A program made the position numbers and the translations under genes. Below are positions 45,737-53,099 of a DNA stretch of 64,000 nt, in pieces (the first letter of the stretch is position 1; the number at the start of each line of letters is the position of its first letter). The notes beneath the pieces were generated by a model. That model did not search any database, was not told the DNA's origin, and saw only the letters and a list, made by a program, of their open reading frames with translations. The DNA is from Adlercreutzia hattorii. GTDB taxonomy: Bacteria; Actinomycetota; Coriobacteriia; Coriobacteriales; Eggerthellaceae. The stretch is from assembly GCF_011405655.1 (NCBI RefSeq), contig NZ_AP022829.1:1907001-1971000 (forward strand), in the 5' to 3' direction.

Positions 45737-45880
45737 GCCTCTTCCATCCGGACTGTAACCGTTGGCCCCGGACTTTCACCGGGTCAGCCTGCGCTCTCGC
45801 ACAGGGTCGCGGGCTTGCCGAGCGCCTAAGGCGCCGCCGTGCTTACCGCCAGTGAGGATTTCCACCTCGCCCTGAAACAG
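45737..45880 (-). ncRNA. FMN riboswitch (RFN element)
   Basis: The minus strand carries the conserved blocks in order: AGGGCGAGGTGGAAATCC, CTGGCGGTAAGC, AAGCCCGCGA, TGACCCGGTGAAAGTCCGG, GGGCCAACGGTTACAGTCC and GGATGGAAGAGG. FMN binding should favour the downstream terminator and stop expression of the riboflavin transporter. Confidence 0.95.
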
Positions 45881-45894
45881 AATTCACGGGGCAC

Positions 45895-45923
45895 ATTGTA
45901 GGCGACGGCCGCCGCGCGCGCAA
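45895..45923 (-). promoter_or_regulatory. Promoter of the ribU riboswitch transcript
   Basis: TTGCGC (45918-45923) and TACAAT (45895-45900) on the minus strand are 17 bases apart, putting the start about 8 bases before the riboswitch. Confidence 0.65.
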
Positions 45924-45964
45924 CCCCTGGGGCCATTGGATGCGCGCGGCGGTCGATAGACGCC

Positions 45965-46052
45965 GCCGATGCCTCGGGACCTCCGGGCCTCGGGATCTCG
46001 GGGCCTCGGGACCTCCGGGCCTCGGGCCTCGAGGCCCCGGGGCCTCGCGCCG
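45965..46052. repeat. GC-rich degenerate tandem repeat
   Basis: About 85 bases consist of variants of CCTCGGG(A) and GGGCCTCGG in tandem, just past the ABC ATPase stop at 46057. No coding role is seen. Confidence 0.6.
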
Positions 46053-46056
46053 CCCG

Positions 46057-46953
46057 TCAGCGGCGACGGGGGTACAGCACGTAGCCGCGCTCGGTTTCGG
46101 CGCGCCCTTCGAAATCCTCGCCGCGTTCTGCAAAACGCGGGCGGTCGTGGGGGCAGATGTCCATGGAGAAGGCGTCGCCGACGGCGCCCGAGGCGAGCAC
46201 CTCGTCGGTGGGGCCCGCATCGACGACCCTCCCCTTCTGCATCACCACGAGGTAATCGGAGTAGCGCAGGGCGAGATCCAGATCGTGGATGACCATGGCG
46301 ACGGTCTTGCCCTCGCGGCGGTTCAGGTCGCGCACGAGGGCCATGAGGTCGTGGCAGGCGCTGATATCCAGATAGGTGGTGGGCTCGTCCAGCACGATGA
46401 GGTCGGTGTCCTGGGCGAGCGTGCGGGCCACATGGGCCCGCTGGCGCTCGCCGCCGGAGAGCTGGCGCAGGTCGTGGCTGCGAAAGCGCGCGACGCCGGC
46501 CCGTTCCATAGCGGCCTCCACGGCCGCGCGATCGTCGGGGCCGAGGCGTCCTCCCCAGGCCAGGTGGGGATGGCGGCCGCAGGCCACCAGGGCCTCCACG
46601 GTCATGGGAGGCACGCGCGAGCTCTGGGCCAGCACGGCCATCAGATGCGCCCGCTCGCGCGAGGCCAGCTCACCCGTGTCGTGGCCGGCCACTTCCACCC
46701 GCCCCGCCACAGGGCGCAAAAGGCCGGCGGCCAACTTCACCAGCGTCGATTTCCCGCAGCCGTTGGGACCGACGATGCTCGTCACCGCGCCGGCGGGGAT
46801 GGCGGCGGAAAGCCCTTCCATGAAGGGGACACCCGGCTTGTAGGAGAACGAGACGCCCTCGTAGCGGATGGCGCACTCCGGCGAGCGCGCCCCAACGTCG
46901 GCGGGACGCGCACACGACGGCGTTCTCTCGCCCCGGATAACGCATTCAGTCAA
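46057..46953 (-). CDS. ABC transporter ATPase, iron/heme/cobalamin type
   Basis: The 298-aa FecE/BtuD-like ATPase has Walker A GPNGCGKST, signature LSGGERQR and Walker B LIVLDEPTTYLDI. A 30-residue N-terminal extension of low conservation precedes the core. It overlaps the permease gene by 8 bases. The substrate cannot be read from the ATPase. Confidence 0.9.
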   Translation of the reverse strand: MTECVIRGERTPSCARPADVGARSPECAIRYEGVSFSYKPGVPFMEGLSAAIPAGAVTSIVGPNGCGKSTLVKLAAGLLRPVAGRVEVAGHDTGELASRERAHLMAVLAQSSRVPPMTVEALVACGRHPHLAWGGRLGPDDRAAVEAAMERAGVARFRSHDLRQLSGGERQRAHVARTLAQDTDLIVLDEPTTYLDISACHDLMALVRDLNRREGKTVAMVIHDLDLALRYSDYLVVMQKGRVVDAGPTDEVLASGAVGDAFSMDICPHDRPRFAERGEDFEGRAETERGYVLYPRRR

Positions 46954-47944
46954 GGCCGCCTCCTTTGTTCTTCAGGATGAGGTAGATGAAGAAGGGGCCG
47001 CCGATGAAGGCCAGAAGGATGCCCACGGGCAGCTCGTAGGGGGCGAACAGCACCCGGGCCAGAAGGTCGCAGCCCACAACGAAGGCCGCCCCGGCCAAGG
47101 CCGAGGCCGGCACCACCCAGCGGTTGTCGTGGCCGACGAAGAAGCGCATCAGGTGCGGCACCACAAGCCCCACGAACCCGATAAGCCCCGCGAAGCTCAC
47201 GGCCGCACCGGCAAGCACCGCGGCCACGGCGAGCATCCCCAGACGCACGGCGCGCACGTTCACGCCCAGGCTGTGGGCGGCCTCGTCGCCGAGCGAGAGG
47301 ATGTTCAGCTTCGCCGCCCCCGCCAGCGCCGCCACCAGGCCCACAGCGATGTAGGCAGCGGGCCACGCCAGATCGCGCATGAGCACCCCGGACAGGCCGC
47401 CCACAAGGAAGGTGGACGAGCCGATGTAGGCGTCCGGATCCACGATGAGGATGGTGTTCATGCCCGCGCCGAACACCGTGGTGATGGCGATGCCGGCGAG
47501 CACCACGGTCAGGCGGCTTAAGCCCGTGCCCAGCGACAGCGCAAAGATGATGAGCGCCGTCGCCAGCGCCCCGATAAAGGCCGCCAGCGGCGTGAGCCAC
47601 AGCGCCCCGGGAACGAGCGAGGCGGCCAGCAGCACGGCGAGACCAGCGCCGGAATTCACGCCGATGACGTTGGGGCTCGCCAGCGGATTGTCCAGGCACG
47701 CCTGGATCAGCGCGCCGGAGGTGGCCAGGGCCGCGCCGGCCAGAAGCGCCGCCAGCACCCGCGGCACGCGGACGTTCTCCAAGATGTTGCGGGCCATATC
47801 GGAGACATCGCCGCCGACAAGCCACGCCGCCAACTCCGGCAGGCTCACCGAGGAGGCGCCGAGCGTGAGCGCCGCCGCCGTGGCCGCCGCGAGAAAGATG
47901 GCGGTCGCGGCCACGACGATGATGTTGCGGGAGACAGAACCCAT
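46946..47944 (-). CDS. ABC transporter permease, FecCD/BtuC type
   Basis: The permease of about 332 aa has nine or ten helices with family motifs GASLATSGALIQ-like (AALATSGALIQACLDNPLASP), GVNSGAGLAV, and GFVGLVVPHLMRFFVGHDNRWVVPASAL. ATG at 47944 is preferred over 47956, which abuts the ribosome-binding site. Confidence 0.9.
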   Translation of the reverse strand: MGSVSRNIIVVAATAIFLAAATAAALTLGASSVSLPELAAWLVGGDVSDMARNILENVRVPRVLAALLAGAALATSGALIQACLDNPLASPNVIGVNSGAGLAVLLAASLVPGALWLTPLAAFIGALATALIIFALSLGTGLSRLTVVLAGIAITTVFGAGMNTILIVDPDAYIGSSTFLVGGLSGVLMRDLAWPAAYIAVGLVAALAGAAKLNILSLGDEAAHSLGVNVRAVRLGMLAVAAVLAGAAVSFAGLIGFVGLVVPHLMRFFVGHDNRWVVPASALAGAAFVVGCDLLARVLFAPYELPVGILLAFIGGPFFIYLILKNKGGGLD

Positions 47945-47965
47945 GGCGCAAGGCATCTTCCGCCG

Positions 47966-48982
47966 CTAGTTCTGCCCGTAAAGGTTATCGAAGAGCCCCT
48001 GGTAGGCCGCATCCCACTGGGCGTTGGGCTTTGCGAGGTACAGCGTCGGGTCCAGGGTGATGTAGCGGCCGTTCTGCACGGCGGACAGGCTCGACCACGC
48101 CGGATTGGCCGCCGTGGCCTCCTCGAGGTTGCGCATGGCCGCCTCGGTGTCGTTGCCCATGGGGATGACGAAGATGAAGTCGGGATCCATCTCGATGACC
48201 GCTTCCAGGCTGAAATCTTTCAGAAGGCTGCGATTCTCGTCGGCGAGGTTGTTCACGCCGAGATCGGCCAACATGGCCCCGGTCTGCGTACCGGAGTTCT
48301 GCACACGGGTGCCGCCGGAGAACGTGGTAAGCACGAGCGCCGTCGGCGGGTTCTCGGCCGGCGCCGCGCCCACGATGGCGTCGATAGCCTCGGCCACCTT
48401 CGCCACGTTCTGATCGTAGAGGTCCGCGCGCCCGGTGATGTCGGTGAAGGTGCGCATCAAGCGCTCGTAGTCGTCGAAGGTGGTCACCTCGAAGTAGGCC
48501 ACGGGGATGCCCGCGCCCACAAGCGCGTCGCGCAGGTCGGCCTGGCTGGAATCGCCGCCGCGGCCGCCGGTGCCGCTCGTCATGATGACGAAGTCGGGAT
48601 CAAGCGCCATGACAGCCTCGAGGTTCACTGCCGTGAAGTCCCCCACCGTGGCCACATCAGGACTTTGGATGGTCCAACCGGCCGCCTGGAGCGCATCATC
48701 GGAGACGCCCACGAGCGTGCCCCCAGCCAGCTCCCAGGCGTTCGCGAAGCTGCCCATGCAGGCCACGACCCGCTGCGGGTTGTCCACGGTGACCTCGTTT
48801 CCCGCATCGTCGGTGAAGGTGACCGGACCGGGCACCGCCTCGGTGCCGGACCCGGACACGGCGTCCGATTGCTCCTGGGCCAGCCCATTGTCGACAGCCG
48901 GGGCCTCGGCTCCCTGTTGCCCGCAACCGACCAACGCCAGAGCAAGCGCCGCGGTGGCAGCGCACAGTACAAACTTCTTCAA
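47966..48982 (-). CDS. ABC transporter substrate-binding lipoprotein
   Basis: The 338-aa protein has a TTG start with AAAGGAT upstream and a lipobox (ALALVGCGQQ). The BtuF/FecB fold is indicated by TFTDDAGNEVTVDNPQRVVAC and the two-lobe pattern with a long linking helix. Iron-siderophore, heme or cobalamin are all possible; adjacency to heme-synthesis genes makes iron or heme attractive. A palindrome separates it from the radical SAM gene. Confidence 0.88.
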   Translation of the reverse strand: MKKFVLCAATAALALALVGCGQQGAEAPAVDNGLAQEQSDAVSGSGTEAVPGPVTFTDDAGNEVTVDNPQRVVACMGSFANAWELAGGTLVGVSDDALQAAGWTIQSPDVATVGDFTAVNLEAVMALDPDFVIMTSGTGGRGGDSSQADLRDALVGAGIPVAYFEVTTFDDYERLMRTFTDITGRADLYDQNVAKVAEAIDAIVGAAPAENPPTALVLTTFSGGTRVQNSGTQTGAMLADLGVNNLADENRSLLKDFSLEAVIEMDPDFIFVIPMGNDTEAAMRNLEEATAANPAWSSLSAVQNGRYITLDPTLYLAKPNAQWDAAYQGLFDNLYGQN

Positions 48983-49035
48983 AACAAAATCCTTTCTATA
49001 CAAAAACTCACAGGTTCGCCCAAGGAAGTCAGCGA

Positions 49036-49136
49036 GGTTGCGACAGGTGCCTGATATGGCCCCGCCTTTGGGCCAAGCGGCCTTCGTGCCGCGCCGAGCC
49101 CAAAACAAGGGGCCAGATCAGGTGCCTGTCGGAACC
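49036..49136. repeat. Nested intergenic palindrome, copy 7
   Basis: A 28-bp imperfect outer stem (49036-49063 with 49109-49136, about four mismatches) encloses TTTGGGC/GCCCAAA (49067-49073 with 49098-49104) and a small GCGGC hairpin. It lies between the radical SAM stop and the substrate-binding protein's ribosome-binding site. Confidence 0.82.
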
Positions 49137-49146
49137 GCAGCGTCAG

Positions 49147-49178
49147 GACGTTCATTCGGCAATAGCCGAATGAACGTC
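49147..49178 (-). terminator. Hairpin spanning the radical SAM stop codon
   Basis: A perfect 14-bp stem (49147-49160 with 49165-49178) with a 4-base loop covers the last eight codons and the stop at 49152. There is no thymine run. Confidence 0.5.
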
Positions 49179-50165
49179 GAGTTGTTGGCCGTGGGCGCAG
49201 TAGTCGTCTTGGGCGAGGATGTCGCCGTCGTGGTAGTAGGCGGCCCGGGCGCGGCAGCCGCCGCAGCCGTCCTTGTAGTCGCAAGTGCCGCAGGCGCCGG
49301 AGTAGGCCTGGGTACGCAGGCGCTCGAACACCGGGCTCGTCTTCCAAATCTCGTCGAAGGGCTGCGTCCGCACGTCGCCGGCCTCCTCGGTCATGTAGGC
49401 GCAGGGGCGCACGATACCCTCGCTGCCCACGACGCAGTAGGTGAGGCCGGCCAGGCAGCCGCGGGTGAAGCGCGTGTCAACGCCCAGCTGCTTGGCCACG
49501 CGGGTGAACTGTGGCGCGCAGGTGGGCTTCACGTCAATGGACACTTCCGCCGACTTCTCCATGATCTCGCGCAAAAGCGCCTCGTTTTCCAGCACCTCCA
49601 GGCTCGTCTCCTGGATGTACTCGCCACGGCCGACGGGGATCAGGAAGAAGATGTAATGGGCGACAGCGCCAATCTCCTCGGCGAAGTCGGTGATGGCGCA
49701 CACCTCATCGCGGTTCCAATCGACCACGGTGGTGTGCAGCTGGAAGGGCAGGCCGGCGCGCTTGCAGGCCTCGATGCCGGCCATGGTGAGGGCGTGGGCA
49801 TTGGGAAGGCCGCGGAACTTGTCGTGCTTGGCGGCATCCAGGCTGTCCACGGAGATGCCCATGGCGGCTGCGCCGGCCTCCTTCAGGCGCCGGGCCACCT
49901 CGTCGGTGATGAGCGTGCCGTTGCTGCCGAACACCGGGCGCAGGCCGCGGGAGGCTGCGTGGGCCACCAGCTCGTAGATGTCGGGGCGCAGAAGCGGCTC
50001 GCCGCCGGAGAAGATCATGATCTTGAAGCCCGCCCGGGCAATTTCGTCGATCATCTTCTTCGCCTCGTCGGTGGTAAGCTCGCGCTCGGTGGCCTCCTCG
50101 GCGTCCTGGTAGCAGTGGACGCACTTCAGGTTGCATTGGTTCGTGGTCATCCACGATACGATCAT
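49152..50165 (-). CDS. Radical SAM/SPASM protein, AhbC/AhbD/NirJ-like
   Basis: The 337-aa protein has the radical SAM cluster motif CNLKCVHC (Cys11, 15, 18) and a C-terminal SPASM-like set (CGTCDYKDGCGGCRARAAYYH). This matches proteins of the siroheme-based heme pathway or heme d1 synthesis. HemX- and HemA-like genes upstream support a heme role. AhbC and AhbD cannot be separated by eye. ATG at 50165 has GAGGAG upstream. Confidence 0.8.
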   Translation of the reverse strand: MIVSWMTTNQCNLKCVHCYQDAEEATERELTTDEAKKMIDEIARAGFKIMIFSGGEPLLRPDIYELVAHAASRGLRPVFGSNGTLITDEVARRLKEAGAAAMGISVDSLDAAKHDKFRGLPNAHALTMAGIEACKRAGLPFQLHTTVVDWNRDEVCAITDFAEEIGAVAHYIFFLIPVGRGEYIQETSLEVLENEALLREIMEKSAEVSIDVKPTCAPQFTRVAKQLGVDTRFTRGCLAGLTYCVVGSEGIVRPCAYMTEEAGDVRTQPFDEIWKTSPVFERLRTQAYSGACGTCDYKDGCGGCRARAAYYHDGDILAQDDYCAHGQQLDVHSAIAE

Positions 50166-50351
50166 GTCGGGGTCTCCTCTCCCACGCATGGACGCGGCCT
50201 CAGGCTGACGGCTCACGTGCCGCAGGCTCGACGGCAGGTTTGCCGCGCGTTCGGCCGCAAGGTGGTTTCAAGGATACCCAGAGCGCTTTCCGCAGGAATC
50301 GCCCGAACGGGCTAGGTTGGAAGGACGCCGCGGGAGATGAGGACGCGCACC

Positions 50352-51452
50352 TTAACCCATCTGCAGGGCGAGAGTGCGAACCGCATCGGCAAAAAGGCGC
50401 TCGCGGGCGTCGTCGGTGCCCAGGCGCGCCCAAGGGGCGTCGCGGGTGATGGCGGCCAGATCGGCGACGGCGTAGAGGAAGACGCCATCGAGGGAGGCGA
50501 CGCGATGATCGATAAGCGAGCCATCCGCGCTGGCGTCGACGAGCAGCATCGGCCGGCCCCGTCGCAGGCGGACGACGCCCTTCATGAGGCGACGATCGAG
50601 CGAGGCGCCTTCCACAGCGCTTTCCGCCAAGACGATATCGGCATCGACGAGCAGCGCCGAGAGCAGCTGGGGATCGGCCACGGGCGCGCCGAGCACGCGG
50701 GCGGCCTCCTCGCAGTTCCCATCGCCGAGCACCTGGAAGCGCTCTACGCCGGCGCCGAGGAACGCGCCGGCGAGGGCCAGCGAGAAATCGCCCGCGCCGG
50801 CAGCAAGCACGCACCGGCGCTCGAGATGGCCGAACACGCGCCGGGCCAGCTCCACGGCCGTCTCGGCCAGCGCCGCCGTCGAGGCGGACGCATCCGCCGC
50901 GGACAAGGCGCTGGACAGACCGGAGGCCGCCGCAGCGAGCCGGGTCAGGGCATCGCCCAGCGTGGCCGCCTTCCGCGCCTCCGACAGGGCGCGCGCCCAA
51001 CAGGCGGCCAGAGCGTCCGGCAAGCCCGGCGCGCCGAGAGCCCCGCGGCCTCCCGGCTGCGACAGCTCTCCCGCAGCGGCGAGCCCGTCGCATTCCCCGG
51101 GAAGCGACGCGCCTTCCCGGGGTCCCCGAGCGAACTCGTCCAGGCCGCACAAGGCGGCGAACAGGTGAGAGGCCGCATCGATCCCCTCGGCGAAATAGAG
51201 CGCGCCGGCCACCTCCCCCTCGGCCACAGCGCCGAAAAGTCCGGCGGCGATATCGTAGGCGTCGCAGCCCTCGTCGGCCACAGCGTACAGCTCCAGCCGG
51301 CCGTCCGCGGCCACGAAAAGCCCCTCGCTCAGGCTCCGGTGCCCCGAGACGGCGCCGAGCAGCGCGCGGCGGGCGGCGGCGTCGGCCAAATGCTGGCTCG
51401 CCGATGGGAACACCGGGCGGCGCGGGTTCACGCCCGCAACGAACAGACCCAT
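50352..51452 (-). CDS. Glutamyl-tRNA reductase-like protein lacking the catalytic Cys
   Basis: The 366-aa protein keeps the outline of HemA: MGLFVAGVN start, SHLFAALCGLDEF, AETAVELARRVFG, VLAAGAG and DGVFLYAVADLAAI. The active-site STCNRxE reads VAADGRLELY with Asp50 where Cys is expected, and the GLDSxVxGExQI loop is degenerate. It is probably not a working reductase; a scaffold or regulatory role beside HemX is possible. It starts 3 bases after the hemX-like stop. Confidence 0.75.
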   Translation of the reverse strand: MGLFVAGVNPRRPVFPSASQHLADAAARRALLGAVSGHRSLSEGLFVAADGRLELYAVADEGCDAYDIAAGLFGAVAEGEVAGALYFAEGIDAASHLFAALCGLDEFARGPREGASLPGECDGLAAAGELSQPGGRGALGAPGLPDALAACWARALSEARKAATLGDALTRLAAAASGLSSALSAADASASTAALAETAVELARRVFGHLERRCVLAAGAGDFSLALAGAFLGAGVERFQVLGDGNCEEAARVLGAPVADPQLLSALLVDADIVLAESAVEGASLDRRLMKGVVRLRRGRPMLLVDASADGSLIDHRVASLDGVFLYAVADLAAITRDAPWARLGTDDARERLFADAVRTLALQMG

Positions 51453-51455
51453 GGC

Positions 51456-52289
51456 TTACCCCGCCGACACCGCGATGAGCAGCACTGCCGCCGCAAGGCC
51501 GGCAATGGCCAAAGCGTCGCGGGTTCTCGCCGACGCGGCCCAGGGCGCCAGAAACGACAGGGCGCAGAACGCCGACCACACGGCCGTCGTCACCAGGGAG
51601 AGCGCCACGCGCGGCACCAGATAGCCCAAGTTGCCCTCGGTGCCGATCTGTGCCATGGCCGCATAGAGCGCCACCAGGTGCGTGAACCCGATGAGCATGG
51701 CGGCGATGAGCACGGCCACGCCCACCAGCCCCGCCGAGCGCGAGATGAGGGCGAGCGTGTCCAGCGCCGGCGTGTTCAGCTCGAGCACCTTGGCGCTGCG
51801 GGCCGCCATGAGGCGTCGCTGGTACCAGTCGAGCGCGGCGGATACGGCCGAGGTGGCGAAGCAGGCCAGGGCGACGAACACGAGCACGATATGGGGCACG
51901 AGCAGCGGCCAGTGGTAGAAGGCCATGTTGTCGGCGCCCGCGGGGTCGAGGATGCGCAGCCACTGGGACACGAGGATCAGAAGCGCCACCACCGGCGCGG
52001 CGACGGTGGAGAAGGCCAGCCCACGGCGGGTGACGAGCAGCCCCACCGCCGTCACCACGGCAAGCACCCACGAGGCCAGCATGACGATGTTGGGGCCCGA
52101 AAGCAGCGTGCCTGCGGTGCTTACCGATTCCATGCCGATGACTGCGGAATGCGCTGCCACGGCGGTCAGATAAACGCCCTTGGCCGCCCGCGCGGCCCGA
52201 CGGTGACCGCGCCTGAGGCCGAACGCCCCCAAGGCGCTCGCCGCGCCGTAGAACAAGATGCAGAGTATTTCGAAGACGAACAGGGTCAT
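51456..52289 (-). CDS. HemX/CcsA-like membrane protein
   Basis: The 277-aa protein has about eight hydrophobic helices and histidines in FYHWPLLVPHI and GFTHLVAL that could bind heme. It resembles HemX or the CcsA cytochrome c assembly family. HemX next to HemA is a known pairing in Gram-positive bacteria. ATG at 52289 has GGGAGG upstream. Confidence 0.75.
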   Translation of the reverse strand: MTLFVFEILCILFYGAASALGAFGLRRGHRRAARAAKGVYLTAVAAHSAVIGMESVSTAGTLLSGPNIVMLASWVLAVVTAVGLLVTRRGLAFSTVAAPVVALLILVSQWLRILDPAGADNMAFYHWPLLVPHIVLVFVALACFATSAVSAALDWYQRRLMAARSAKVLELNTPALDTLALISRSAGLVGVAVLIAAMLIGFTHLVALYAAMAQIGTEGNLGYLVPRVALSLVTTAVWSAFCALSFLAPWAASARTRDALAIAGLAAAVLLIAVSAG

Positions 52290-52365
52290 GAGCGCGCTAT
52301 CCTCCCAGCCTGAGGGTTCAAGTCTATCCGAGGGCGCCTTTCCCGCCATCCCCCGTTCGGGCTAA

Positions 52366-52590
52366 TCAGCGGCGGCGCAGCAGGCCGGTCTCGAAGCCGT
52401 AGGCCACCAGCGCCGCGCGGTTCGCGCGACCGCACTTCGTGGTCATGTGGGACAGGTGCGCCTTCACCGTCTGCTCGGAGAGGGTAAGGCGCCCGGCGAT
52501 CTCCTTGTTCGAGAGACCGCCGGCGATGTAGTAGAGAATCTGCTGCTCGCGCAGGGTGAATACAGAATCGGGGTCGGCGACGAAGATCAT
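52366..52590 (-). CDS. Small LuxR-type DNA-binding protein
   Basis: The 74-aa protein is essentially a LuxR helix-turn-helix alone (LREQQILYYIAGGLSNKEIAGRL, then LSEQTVKAHLSHM). It lacks a receiver or sensor domain, so it would act as a GerE-like free-standing regulator. It precedes the heme gene group and follows the DUF1292 gene by 23 bases. Confidence 0.85.
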   Translation of the reverse strand: MIFVADPDSVFTLREQQILYYIAGGLSNKEIAGRLTLSEQTVKAHLSHMTTKCGRANRAALVAYGFETGLLRRR

Positions 52591-52613
52591 CGGATGTCCT
52601 TGACGGGGCGCCC

Positions 52614-52937
52614 TTAGGCGAAGTCGTACAGATCCTTGGCGGCTTCCTGGAAGTCCGCATAGGCCTCGGCGGCGATGACCTCGTCATCCACCAACTCGAA
52701 GGAGCAGGGCTGGCCGTCGGCGTCCACCTCGGTCACTTCCAAGACTACCACTTCACCAGAGGAGGTAGCCGGATGCTCGTCATCCACCGGGAAGAAGAAC
52801 CCGAACGAGCTCTCCCCCTTCAGCACGAGCCCCAGGAACTCTAGTTCCACCTGTTCGCCCTTCTCATCGACGAGCGTGATGGTGATGCCCTCTTCGGTAG
52901 GCGGGCAAAAGTTAGGAGCCGAACCTTCACGAACCAT
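52614..52937 (-). CDS. DUF1292-like acidic protein
   Basis: The 107-aa acidic soluble protein has ITITLVDEKGEQVELEFLGLV and FFFPVDDEH..GEVVVLEV, the DUF1292 pattern seen near ruvX/yrzB genes in Firmicutes. Function is unknown. A nested palindrome occupies the gap to secDF upstream. Confidence 0.7.
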   Translation of the reverse strand: MVREGSAPNFCPPTEEGITITLVDEKGEQVELEFLGLVLKGESSFGFFFPVDDEHPATSSGEVVVLEVTEVDADGQPCSFELVDDEVIAAEAYADFQEAAKDLYDFA

Positions 52938-52977
52938 GTTCGCGCCTTTCTCTCAAGCGTGGAAGAGCGTAGAGGGA

Positions 52978-53079
52978 CACGGGGTGCTGCTCACCAAGCG
53001 AGTTCCGCAGCGAACGAAACAGCCCAGTGGGCTGTTTCGCCGAGCGAGGACAGTACGCGCGACTGAGCAGTACCCCGTG
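52978..53079. repeat. Nested intergenic palindrome, copy 4
   Basis: A 16-bp outer stem (52978-52993 with 53064-53079, one wobble) encloses an 11-bp hairpin at 53015-53039. The inner core ACAGCCCAGTGGGCTGT is nearly that of copy 1, and the left shoulder matches the reverse complement of copy 5. It lies between the secDF stop and the DUF1292 gene. Confidence 0.9.
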
Positions 53080-53099
53080 GCCCGATCCCGGGAGAGCTG

